Assembly: GCA_028825345.1 (NCBI GenBank)
Contig: JAPKAJ010000011.1
Coordinates: 1-19,685, forward strand
Reading direction: 5' to 3'
Length of the DNA: 19,685 nt
Source: Arenicellales bacterium
GTDB lineage: Bacteria > Pseudomonadota > Gammaproteobacteria > Arenicellales > UBA868
The notes below the pieces were generated by a model that saw only the letters and a list, made by a program, of their open reading frames with translations, did not search any database and was not told the DNA's origin. Both the position numbers and the translations under genes were made by a program. Shown here piece after piece: positions 6,739 to 14,057 of the stretch; positions within the stretch are counted from its first letter, which is position 1; each line of letters opens with the position of its first letter.

Positions 6739-8040
6739 TTAACCCAGAACCGAGAGGCTGCTGGCCGGGTTGGGCTGGCGGTTGCGCGAAAAAAAGTCCA
6801 GGGCAATGGTATGCCCGGTACGCGTAAGGCGAAAGGTCACCGGCTCATGGTCATGATCCTTGCCGTTTTCACATGCGTTGATCAGCGCCGTCATAAGTTC
6901 GCCTACCGCCGGTGCAGTCTTGAACTGGTTCCCGCTGGTGCCTATGGCGACATAAAAGCCCGCAAGATCAGTGCGATCATAAATCGGAATCCAGTCGTCG
7001 CTTACATCCCACAAATCGGCCACGCCCGATAAGGTATTGGGAATGCCCAGTGTCGGAATCCTCTGCGCCAGGCGGTATAGTGGCTCAATCGCCTGTGTCG
7101 AAAGATTGCGATCGAAATCATCCGGGTCAACAGGCAGTTCAACTTCATCCTGGGCGCCCACACTGCCGATGAGAATGTTTTCTCCCGTGTCGGCGCGCAC
7201 ATAACTGCCAATGTCTGTGTCGTAGAGCATGATGGGGGTGTGATCGGCGCTGGCCGCCTGAGGGCAGCGAACATGTACGGTTTCGTGCTGAATGACACGG
7301 GTCTTAATCTTGTGCGCCTGCGCAAGGCCGGCCAGTGCGCTGATCGCCTCAGCATGCGGTCCCGCGGCGTTGACCACAATCTGGCAGGAGATTTTCTCCC
7401 CATTTGAAAGTGTTACGCCTGTGACGCGCCCATTATCAGCATGAATCGCTTGAGCCGCGCAGCCAAAGCGAAATTCAGCGTGGTGTTGCTGGGCTGCCCG
7501 TTGCAGGTTATGGGCAGCCAGTTGTGGATCCGGGCAGTAACCCCCTTTGGGGAAAAAGACACTTCGCAACTCTTCTTTGGAGTTTGTCCCAAAGCGTGGG
7601 TTGTCTGACAGAACTGGCGGGCCGAAAGTATTCAGATCCCAGTCGGGGAAGGTTCGCTGTAGTTTAGACAACGGCCACTCTTCGTAAGGGATGCCCAGTT
7701 CCCGCGAAAACTCGAGTTGATGCTTGAGAAAGCCATTGTTGGGAGTTTTGAATGTCAGCACACCCGCTGGATGAAACGGGGCAATCGGTTCATCGGTATC
7801 GAGATCGAGAAATGCAGACCAATCCTGCCAGCAATGAAATCCCTCCCAGGCCAGTGCGGTGCCCTCACGAGTGGAATACTGGGTACGCACCATCGCCAGC
7901 GAGCTGCTGGTCGCACCCTGACCTGCCCCAGGCTGTGGGTCAGCCACCAGGGTGTGCCATCCATTCTTGCTAAGGGCAAAGGCTATTGCGGTGCCGATGA
8001 TCCCGGCACCGATCACAACGGCGTCATATTGTGCAGGCAT
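6739..8040 (-). CDS. FAD-dependent oxidoreductase, DAO family (amino acid / N-methyl amine oxidase-like)
   Basis: 433 residues. The N-terminal dinucleotide-binding fold is VVIGAGIIGTAIAFAL (8-23, GxGxxG at 11-16), with Asp34 ending the second strand. The C-terminal FAD-contact segment is GFYVAIGTSGNQFKTAPAVG (361-380). NAAGPHA in the middle and LWDVSDDWIPI before the C-terminus fit the sarcosine oxidase / dimethylglycine dehydrogenase / glycine oxidase group. No signal peptide or membrane segment is seen. Such enzymes oxidise a secondary or primary amine to an imine, which would give a RidA-type deaminase a natural substrate; this link is inference. The ATG at 8040 has no good ribosome binding site, but no better start exists upstream in frame. 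It converges on the MmgE/PrpD gene and is transcribed away from the SulP relic. Confidence 0.9.
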   Translation of the reverse strand: MPAQYDAVVIGAGIIGTAIAFALSKNGWHTLVADPQPGAGQGATSSSLAMVRTQYSTREGTALAWEGFHCWQDWSAFLDLDTDEPIAPFHPAGVLTFKTPNNGFLKHQLEFSRELGIPYEEWPLSKLQRTFPDWDLNTFGPPVLSDNPRFGTNSKEELRSVFFPKGGYCPDPQLAAHNLQRAAQQHHAEFRFGCAAQAIHADNGRVTGVTLSNGEKISCQIVVNAAGPHAEAISALAGLAQAHKIKTRVIQHETVHVRCPQAASADHTPIMLYDTDIGSYVRADTGENILIGSVGAQDEVELPVDPDDFDRNLSTQAIEPLYRLAQRIPTLGIPNTLSGVADLWDVSDDWIPIYDRTDLAGFYVAIGTSGNQFKTAPAVGELMTALINACENGKDHDHEPVTFRLTRTGHTIALDFFSRNRQPNPASSLSVLG

Positions 8041-8134
8041 GAGGTGGATTGGGCTGGTGGGCTCCGAATCTCTGGAGTCAGGTGGCAGGGTAACTGATGC
8101 TGGTATCGTTAGCCAGAATTTCTTGGGAGAGTAA

Positions 8135-8554
8135 TATCAGGCTGCAGGCAACCTTAATGCCACTGAAGACTTCAGTAAGTCAGCCGTACTCACAGTTCCC
8201 TTTGTGAGCGCGGTGCTGGTTGATTTGGAAACATCGATTTTGTTCGGGGTATTGTTGTCATGGTTGCTGTACCTGCGACGTGCTTCCAAGCCACGTTTGT
8301 TGAGTTGGGTTCCAACCATGGATAGTAGTTTCTCTCTCTACCGTTTGCGAGACCGTGCACGAGACGTACTTGTTCGCGGAGAGTATCTCGAGCAATTGGA
8401 GTTGTCGGAAGACTACACCTATAAAGGAGAAGCTATCCGCAGGATTCTGCCAACACTGGACAAGTCGATCTATGCCAGTTGTTCAAAAAGAATATTTTCA
8501 GAATGCTCTGTGTTCTCCATGGCAGCCAACAGTAAAGGCGAGTCTGAAGTTTGA
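8135..8554 (+). pseudogene. SulP-family anion transporter relic (5'-truncated, STAS domain mostly deleted)
   Basis: The frame is open from just after TAA (8132-8134) to a stop at 8554. Its first part resembles the last membrane helix of SulP transporters: SKSAVLTVPF, then VDLETSILFGVLLSWLLYL and RRASKPR (about 8177-8296). About 15-20 codons later it jumps to what resembles the extreme C-terminus of SulP STAS regions: RARDVLVRGEYLEQL, then KGEAIRRILPTLDKSIYASC and KRIFSEC (about 8354-8506). The normal STAS core of about 100 residues between these parts is missing, as are all earlier transmembrane helices. The only possible start in frame is a GTG (8204) without a ribosome binding site. This is best read as a decayed gene with a large 5' loss and an internal deletion; the motif comparison is from memory of the family. 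Confidence 0.65.
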
Positions 8555-8582
8555 ACTTTTGTTTTCTTGCCTAAGAAAGTAA

Positions 8583-8612
8583 CCCTTGAAAAATCACAGT
8601 TGAGCACCATAT
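8583..8612 (+). promoter_or_regulatory. Sigma-32 (RpoH)-type heat-shock promoter
   Basis: CCCTTGAAAA (8583-8592, containing CTTGAA at 8585-8590) followed after 15 bases by ACCATAT (8606-8612) is close to the RpoH consensus CTTGAAA-N11-16-CCCATnT. It lies about 70 bases upstream of the small heat-shock protein ATG, the gene class RpoH normally controls. Confidence 0.75.
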
Positions 8613-8680
8613 CTATACCAGCAAAACAAGATGCATCGCAAAGGCGCGATGGGTATCAAGAAGACAACGGAGGTCCTCTT

Positions 8681-9133
8681 ATGAATAATCTGGCAAGACT
8701 TGGTGAAAGAAATCGTAGCTGGGAAGTATTTGGTGATTTTGACGGCCTGATGGGTCATTGGTTTCGGGCGCCGACGATGGTGCAACGTGAGGATAATGCA
8801 AAGGCACCTGCCATGGATATCAGCGAGAGCGAAAGCGCTTTTATGGTGAAGGCAGAGGTCCCTGGCGTATCCCGCGAAGACCTGGATGTGACTATCAGTG
8901 ATGGTGTGCTGACGATCAGCGCAGAACCCCACAAAGAAAAAAAGGACGAAGAAAAGAGTGGCCGGTTGATTCGCCAGGAACGCTATAACGGCAAGTTTGT
9001 TCGCTCGTTTCGTTTGGGAGTCGACATTGATGAGACAAAGGTCGAGGCGCATTACGAACATGGTGTGCTCAACCTGGTTCTACCCAAGACGGCACAAGTA
9101 AAACCTCGCAAGGTTGATATTAAAATCCGCTGA
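8681..9133 (+). CDS. Hsp20/alpha-crystallin family small heat-shock protein
   Basis: 150 residues, starting at the ATG at 8681 with a strong GGAGG seven bases upstream; the open frame extends further 5' but without such a site. The N-terminal region (about 1-40) is short and variable. The alpha-crystallin domain starts near APAMDISESE and runs through KAEVPGVSREDLDVTISDG, RLIRQERYNGKFVRSFRL and the hallmark HGVLNLVLPK. The C-terminal tail VDIKIR contains the I-x-I motif that docks into neighbouring subunits in the oligomer. It acts as an ATP-independent holdase in the cytoplasm. It has its own RpoH-type promoter upstream and a strong intrinsic terminator downstream, so it is a single-gene heat-shock unit. 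Confidence 0.96.
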   Translation: MNNLARLGERNRSWEVFGDFDGLMGHWFRAPTMVQREDNAKAPAMDISESESAFMVKAEVPGVSREDLDVTISDGVLTISAEPHKEKKDEEKSGRLIRQERYNGKFVRSFRLGVDIDETKVEAHYEHGVLNLVLPKTAQVKPRKVDIKIR

Positions 9134-9153
9134 TTTCTGGGAAAGGTAGTGGC

Positions 9154-9185
9154 AAAAGGGGTCACTTTGGTGACCCCTTTTTGTT
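9154..9185 (+). terminator. Intrinsic terminator after the hsp20 gene
   Basis: Perfect 12-base-pair stem AAAAGGGGTCAC (9154-9165) / GTGACCCCTTTT (9170-9181) with a four-base loop TTTG, followed by a T-rich tract. It begins 20 bases after the hsp20 stop codon. The symmetric A and T tracts mean it could also work on the other strand. Confidence 0.93.
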
Positions 9186-9304
9186 GCGTTATTCTGATGG
9201 TTTCCGGGCTTTTCAATAGGTTTCCCAGAACCCGAACCTCAGGCCACCACTCTGGCGGCGCTATACTTCCCGCCCGAGACAGTGTCAGCCCATATTAATT
9301 AGCG

Positions 9305-10219
9305 ATGCCTCACCCCAAATCAGACCCATCCGCCATTGCGCCGGTACTGGCCGAGGCCATGCCATATATCCAGCACTTTCATGGCCGCACTATCGTTATC
9401 AAGTACGGCGGCAGTGCCATGGCGGATGAAGGCCTCAAGCGTGGCTTTGCTCGTGATGTAGTGTTGATGAAACTGGTGGGCATGAACCCCGTTGTGGTGC
9501 ACGGTGGCGGCCCGCAGATCGGGCAACTGCTTGAGCGCATCGGCAAGAAAAGCGAATTTATAGAAGGATTGCGGGTAACTGACAGCGAAACCATAGATAT
9601 TGTTGAAATGGTGTTGGGCGGACTGGTCAATAAGGAGATCGTTGCGCTGATCAATACCCATGGTGGTCGCGCAGTCGGCTTGTCGGGCAAGGACGGCGGC
9701 ATGATCCGGGCCAAAAAACTGGTGTTGCGCAAGCACGGCTCCACTAAAGACGAAGACATTGTCGAACTCGGCCACGTGGGTGAAATCGAGTCGATTAATC
9801 CCGCCGTGGTTGATACCTTGGATGCCGGCGATTTCATTCCAGTGATCGCACCCATCGGTGCCGGCAAAGACGGCAAGACCTACAACATCAATGCCGATAC
9901 GGTGGCCGGCAGATTGGCTGTTACTTTGCAGGCGGAGAAACTGATCATGTTGACCAATACCCCCGGGGTGCTGGATTCGGATGGCCAGTTATTGACCGGA
10001 CTGTCAGAAGCCCAGGTGCAGGAGTTAATCGACGAGGGCGTGATAACCGACGGCATGCTTCCCAAGGTACGTTGCGCACTCGACGCTGTGGCAGGAGGGG
10101 TTCGCACCGCAACTATTTCTGATGGCCGGGTAGCACATGCCACACTGCTGGAAACTCTGACCGATGAAGGGGTTGGTACTCAGATTGGCCGCCCTCGCGA
10201 GGTGTTACGGCCGGGCTGA
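9305..10219 (+). CDS. argB: Acetylglutamate kinase (arginine biosynthesis)
   Basis: 304 residues. It phosphorylates N-acetyl-L-glutamate with ATP, the second step of arginine synthesis, in the cytoplasm. Amino-acid-kinase landmarks are VIKYGGSAM with Lys33, VVVHGGGPQI (63-72), GLRVTDSETIDIV (88-100), GLSGKDGG and NINADTVAGRLA. The N-terminal extension IAPVLAEAMPYIQHFHGRT before the first strand, and the C-terminal HATLLETLTDEGVGTQI, are features of the hexameric, arginine-feedback-inhibited type (as in Pseudomonas) rather than the E. coli type. The start at 9305 keeps this helix intact although no clear ribosome binding site is present. A TATACT at 9262-9267 could be a -10 element, without a good -35. 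No other arg gene is adjacent. It converges on the amidase gene, with 15 bases between stops. Confidence 0.97.
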   Translation: MPHPKSDPSAIAPVLAEAMPYIQHFHGRTIVIKYGGSAMADEGLKRGFARDVVLMKLVGMNPVVVHGGGPQIGQLLERIGKKSEFIEGLRVTDSETIDIVEMVLGGLVNKEIVALINTHGGRAVGLSGKDGGMIRAKKLVLRKHGSTKDEDIVELGHVGEIESINPAVVDTLDAGDFIPVIAPIGAGKDGKTYNINADTVAGRLAVTLQAEKLIMLTNTPGVLDSDGQLLTGLSEAQVQELIDEGVITDGMLPKVRCALDAVAGGVRTATISDGRVAHATLLETLTDEGVGTQIGRPREVLRPG

Positions 10220-10234
10220 TTTCCTTTTTGATAA

Positions 10235-11650
10235 TTACCGGGGATCGATAGGCACCTGAGCGGCCAGGCCCAGAACTTCTTCCATACGATGACAGGCGCG
10301 CAGCAAGGCAGCTTCACCACGTGGTGGGCCGATAACCTGAAGACCTACCGGCAAGCCTGTTTTGGTGAAGCCAGCTGGCAGGCTGAGTGCAGGGCACGAG
10401 GTCATGGTGATCGCAAAAGTAATTGCGATCCAGTCAATATAGGTTTGAGTGGGCTGCCCGTCGATGGTTTCAACATAGCGTTGCTCTTTAGGAAAAGGTG
10501 GCACCGATACAGTGGGGCATAGCAGCAGGTCGTATTCTTCAAAAAAGGCAGTGATCCGTCGGTACAACCCGGATCGAACCCGCTCGGCGTCCAGCAGCTG
10601 GGCATTGGTGACCGCCAGGCCTTTTTCGATATTCCAGATAATCTCCGGTGCGATCCGCTCGCGGTGTTGTTGCAGGATTGATTCCATCATCTGTGCGATC
10701 AGCACACCGCGCAGGGTCTGAAAGGCCTCAATCGCGCCAGAGAAATCCGGCGCATACCGATCCACCTGTGCCCCGATTTCGCTGAAACGCTCTGCCGCCG
10801 CCTCACAGACCTTCGCGACTTCTGGCTCCATTGGCACCACACCAAGATCAGGACTGAATCCGACCCGCCGTGGCATGTCAGTGTGTTGCAGGGCATCCAC
10901 AAAACCTTCACCGGTATGCTGAAATGACAGCGGGTCAGCCGGGTCGTGGCCGGCAGCACCATCGAGCATTAATGCCACATCGGCAACGCAGCGTCCCATC
11001 GGCCCTTCTACCCAGAGGGTATCAAAAGCGGGCAGGCGTACCCCCCGAGGCACGCGACCCGGTCCAGGACGCAAGCCGACAACACCATTAAAACTGGCCG
11101 GGACTCGCAGGCTCCCGCCCAGGTCGTTGCCCGTTGCCAGGGGTACCATCCCGGTGGCCAGTGCGGCGCCCGACCCGCCGGAGGAGCCGCCGGCGCTGAC
11201 GGCACTGTTCCAGGGATTGAGCGTATGACCAAAGACCGGGTTAAAGGTATGTGCTCCGGCCCACTCGGGTACATTGGATTTGCCGACAGGAATAGCGCCC
11301 GAGGCTTGCAGTTTGGCTATCGTCGCATCCGAGTGGCGCGCGATATTATCTGCAAAGAGCGGCGAGCCGTAGGTTGTGGCCACACCGCCGAGGTCGTTGT
11401 AATCCTTAACTGCCAGTGGCAGACCCCAGAGCGGGCCTTTGAGTTCGGTGGATGCTCGCTGTTGGGTCATTGCACGCGCCTGTTCACGAGCCCGGTCCAG
11501 ACACAGAGTCGGCAAGGCGTTGACCTTCGGGTTTACCGCCTCTATGCGTGATATCGTGGCATCCATGAGTTCAAGGGGTGACAAAGCCCCAGAGCGCATC
11601 CGCGCGCTCAGCTCAGTCGCAAAAAGACGGCTCAGATCGTCACTGCTCAC
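10235..11650 (-). CDS. Amidase signature family amidohydrolase
   Basis: 471 residues with GTG start at 11650 (weak ribosome binding site). The Ser-cisSer-Lys triad is complete: Lys82 in LAVKDYND, Ser156 in AGGSSGGSGAA and nucleophile Ser180 in GNDLGGSLRVPA, with the same spacing as in fatty acid amide hydrolase. The C-terminal part has LLCPTVSVPPFP and ALSLPAGFTKTGLPVGLQVIG, typical of stand-alone amidases. The family hydrolyses carboxamides to acid plus ammonia or amine; the substrate cannot be told. It is not GatA on context (no gatB or gatC nearby). Its start lies 64 bases downstream of the cysteine-rich protein's stop on the same strand, so co-transcription is possible. It is separated from the catabolic block by hsp20 and argB, so participation in that pathway is only a possibility. 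Confidence 0.93.
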   Translation of the reverse strand: MSSDDLSRLFATELSARMRSGALSPLELMDATISRIEAVNPKVNALPTLCLDRAREQARAMTQQRASTELKGPLWGLPLAVKDYNDLGGVATTYGSPLFADNIARHSDATIAKLQASGAIPVGKSNVPEWAGAHTFNPVFGHTLNPWNSAVSAGGSSGGSGAALATGMVPLATGNDLGGSLRVPASFNGVVGLRPGPGRVPRGVRLPAFDTLWVEGPMGRCVADVALMLDGAAGHDPADPLSFQHTGEGFVDALQHTDMPRRVGFSPDLGVVPMEPEVAKVCEAAAERFSEIGAQVDRYAPDFSGAIEAFQTLRGVLIAQMMESILQQHRERIAPEIIWNIEKGLAVTNAQLLDAERVRSGLYRRITAFFEEYDLLLCPTVSVPPFPKEQRYVETIDGQPTQTYIDWIAITFAITMTSCPALSLPAGFTKTGLPVGLQVIGPPRGEAALLRACHRMEEVLGLAAQVPIDPR

Positions 11651-11714
11651 TGGATGGAGCCTGCGGACTTTCTACAATGCAGTAGACGATTCATGGATCA
11701 TCGTTCAGATCGGC

Positions 11715-11909
11715 TCAGAGGTTGCAACTCATGTCTGTGCCGCAGCACATAGGTGACTTGATCATGCCGCAATTATTTGGACACTTAGCGACTGCCACGG
11801 TTTCACCCGTATCGGTCGTGATGTGGTCGTGCACGAGCTCTGCTTCGCACTTTACACAATTCATTCCCTTAACACCCATTCCACAAACTGCGCAAACATA
11901 TTCCGCCAT
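11715..11909 (-). CDS. Small cysteine-rich (zinc-ribbon-like) protein
   Basis: 64 residues with AGGAG about eight bases before the ATG at 11909, a convincing start. Nine cysteines are arranged as CxxC at 6-9, CxxC at 17-20, CxxxC at 43-47 and CC...C near 55-62, with His27 and His29 between (VHDH). The first two CxxC pairs look like a compact zinc ribbon or rubredoxin-like knuckle; the second group (KCPNNCGMIKSPMCCGTDM) looks like another metal site. I do not recognise a named family with certainty. No signal peptide. It lies between the MacAB-like exporter operon (same strand, stop 160 bases upstream) and the amidase gene. A role in metal binding or redox sensing is a guess from composition. 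Confidence 0.75.
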   Translation of the reverse strand: MAEYVCAVCGMGVKGMNCVKCEAELVHDHITTDTGETVAVAKCPNNCGMIKSPMCCGTDMSCNL

Positions 11910-12069
11910 CAGTATTCTCCTTATCTATCACGGCTCTCCCTGAGGTAGTGCCGGTTGGTTGTTTCTAAGTCAGCCATAGGGCAGCTCAGAAAAGTAACGG
12001 TCCCTGGATACGATGTTACACCGTACACTCTTTATTCGACTGGATTAATTGCCCGGACAGGTCATTTTG
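11910..12069. other. Intergenic region between exporter operon and cysteine-rich gene
   Basis: 160 bases without a convincing gene. Apart from the ribosome binding site of the downstream gene at its left end, I see only a weak inverted repeat (ACGGT near 11997-12001 against ACCGT near 12022-12026) and no intrinsic terminator for the exporter operon. Confidence 0.4.
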
Positions 12070-13302
12070 TTATTCGCGGCGTAGCGCAACAATCGGGTCG
12101 AGCCGAGAGGCTTTGTGAGCCGGGTAGTAGCCAAAGAAGATGCCTATCAACGCCGCGAAGCCCATGGCGATCACCGCCGAAAGCGGTGAGATCACGACAG
12201 GCCAGTCACCAAAGCGCGCTGCTGCGAGAAGTCCCCCCAGGCCTAGCGCTACGCCGATGGTACCGCCAATGAGTGATACCGCCATGGCCTCGGTAACAAA
12301 TTGCACAAGGATGTCGATGCGTCGCGCCCCAACCGCCATGCGCAGGCCCACTTCGCGGGTACGTTCGGTGACAGAGACCAGCATGATATTCATGATGCCG
12401 ATTCCACCCACCAGCAGTGAGATGCCGGCGACGGCCGCCAACAGCAGCGACATGGTGCGCTCGGATTTAGCACGGGCTTTGAGATACTGTGCGACATTGC
12501 GTACGTAAAAATCATCGGGCGCTCCTGCGCGGATTCGGTGACGCACCCGCAGAAGATCAGTGACCTCCTGCTCAGCCGTTTCCAGCAGGTCAGCTGAGCG
12601 TGCTTTCAATGTGATATCCCGAACCAGGTTGCCACGATAACCCTTACCGACATTCAGTCGTGAGCGGGCAGCCGATAGCGGTACGAACACGACATCATCA
12701 TGATCACGACCCCAGGAGGATTCTCCCTTTGCACGGATGGTGCCGATGATCCGGAACGGGATTCGATCGATCCGAATAGTTTCACCAACCGGGTCTTGGC
12801 CAAAGAACAGTTGATTGATGATTGTTTGGCCAACGATAGCCACTTTGGTGCTGGAGCGCTCCTCGTTGGTACTGAACGTGCGCCCATTTTCGATCTGCCA
12901 GTCCCGGGCCTGCAGATAGGCATCGCCTACCCCGTAGATGGTGCTAAACCAGTTGGTATTGCCAAAGATTATCTGCCCGGTGGCGCGAAGAGTTGGCGCT
13001 GCGATTAGTATTGAGGGAGCGCCGGCAATGATCTCAGCCGCATCGGCCTCGGTTAAAGAGATCTTGGAATTGGCTCCGCCCCGTACGCCACCGGCGACAC
13101 GGGTACCGTTACGTACGAAAAGTACGTTCTCACCCAGTCCCTGTATCGTTTCTTCGATCCTCAGTTGCGCTCCCTTGCCCACGCCGACCATGGCGATCAC
13201 AGCGCTGACACCGATGATAATTCCCAGCGTAGTCAATGCAGTTCGCAGCTTATTAGCCCGCAGCGAGTTAACGGCACTCAGCAGGCTGTCACTGAGCTTC
13301 AT
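12070..13302 (-). CDS. MacB-like ABC transporter permease (FtsX/MacB_PCD type)
   Basis: 410 residues from the ATG at 13302, chosen because GAGG lies six bases upstream and homologues begin close to MKLSDSLLSAVNSLRANKLR; the frame is open 24 codons further upstream but inside the ATPase gene. One N-terminal transmembrane helix (TTLGIIIGVSAVIAMVGVG), a large periplasmic MacB_PCD domain, then three C-terminal helices (around LLLAAVAGISLLVGGIGIMN, the AMAVSLIGGTIGVALGL stretch and VIAMGFAALIGIFFGYYPA). The conserved RTREVGLRMAVGARR cytoplasmic loop contacts the ATPase. It lacks the N-terminal ATPase domain that is fused in E. coli MacB; that part is the separate gene upstream, which it overlaps by 14 bases. 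It is the mechanotransmitting inner-membrane part of a tripartite efflux pump for an unknown substrate. Confidence 0.93.
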   Translation of the reverse strand: MKLSDSLLSAVNSLRANKLRTALTTLGIIIGVSAVIAMVGVGKGAQLRIEETIQGLGENVLFVRNGTRVAGGVRGGANSKISLTEADAAEIIAGAPSILIAAPTLRATGQIIFGNTNWFSTIYGVGDAYLQARDWQIENGRTFSTNEERSSTKVAIVGQTIINQLFFGQDPVGETIRIDRIPFRIIGTIRAKGESSWGRDHDDVVFVPLSAARSRLNVGKGYRGNLVRDITLKARSADLLETAEQEVTDLLRVRHRIRAGAPDDFYVRNVAQYLKARAKSERTMSLLLAAVAGISLLVGGIGIMNIMLVSVTERTREVGLRMAVGARRIDILVQFVTEAMAVSLIGGTIGVALGLGGLLAAARFGDWPVVISPLSAVIAMGFAALIGIFFGYYPAHKASRLDPIVALRRE

Positions 13303-14041
13303 GATGTGCCTCGACCATCTTCGATAATGCCGTTGGTGTAACAGCATTGACACCTGAGGTCGATCGATCCTCAATCAGCCGGCCATCGCGAAAATACAGC
13401 ACTCTTTGGGCAAAGGCAGCAATCTCTGCCTCATGGGTGATGACAACGACGGTCATCCCACAGCGGTTCAGGCTCTCGAGCAGCGCCATGATCTCTTGGC
13501 CCGTCTGGGTATCGAGTGCACCAGTGGGCTCATCGGCCAACACCAGTGCCGGCTGATTGACGATGGCACGGGCGATGGCAACCCGCTGCATCTGCCCTCC
13601 TGAAAGTTGTGCTGGCAGGTGGTGTCCACGATCAGCGAGTCCGACCGAAGCGAGCGCCGCCCGGGCCTGTTCGAGGCGTTGAGCACGGGAGACGCCACCG
13701 TAAACCAGGGGCAGTTCCACGTTAGCGATTGCGTTGGCGCCGCCAAGCAGATTAAATGATTGGAAAACGAACCCGATTTTGCGCCGACGTATCCCGGCAA
13801 GTGCATCGGCGTTCAATCTGGAGATATTCTGTCCGTCCAAATGGTACTCGCCTGCACTAGGTGTATCCAGACATCCCAGCAGGTGCATGCAGGTGGATTT
13901 GCCCGATCCCGAAGGCCCCATGATCGCAACAAATTCGCCGTGCTGAATATCGATAGAAAAATCGATCAGCGCCTTCACTGTTTGTGCGCCAACGAGGTAT
14001 TCGCGGCACAGCTGTCGAGTCCGGATGATTGGCACGCTCAT
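13289..14041 (-). CDS. ABC transporter ATP-binding protein, MacB/LolD type
   Basis: 250 residues. Walker A GPSGSGKST (42-50), Q-loop FVFQSFNLL (91-99), signature LSGGQ (146-150), Walker B VLADEPTGALD (167-177) and switch His203 (VVITHE) are all present, so it should be ATPase-active. The motif composition is that of the MacB/LolD/FtsE class, which pairs with permeases of the FtsX/MacB type. It lies between the adaptor gene (16 bases upstream) and the permease gene (overlapping by 14 bases), all on the minus strand, giving an adaptor-ATPase-permease operon. The outer-membrane channel (TolC-like) is not encoded here and is presumably shared. Confidence 0.95.
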   Translation of the reverse strand: MSVPIIRTRQLCREYLVGAQTVKALIDFSIDIQHGEFVAIMGPSGSGKSTCMHLLGCLDTPSAGEYHLDGQNISRLNADALAGIRRRKIGFVFQSFNLLGGANAIANVELPLVYGGVSRAQRLEQARAALASVGLADRGHHLPAQLSGGQMQRVAIARAIVNQPALVLADEPTGALDTQTGQEIMALLESLNRCGMTVVVITHEAEIAAFAQRVLYFRDGRLIEDRSTSGVNAVTPTALSKMVEAHHEAQ

Positions 14042-14057
14042 GAGCTGTTATTGCAGG

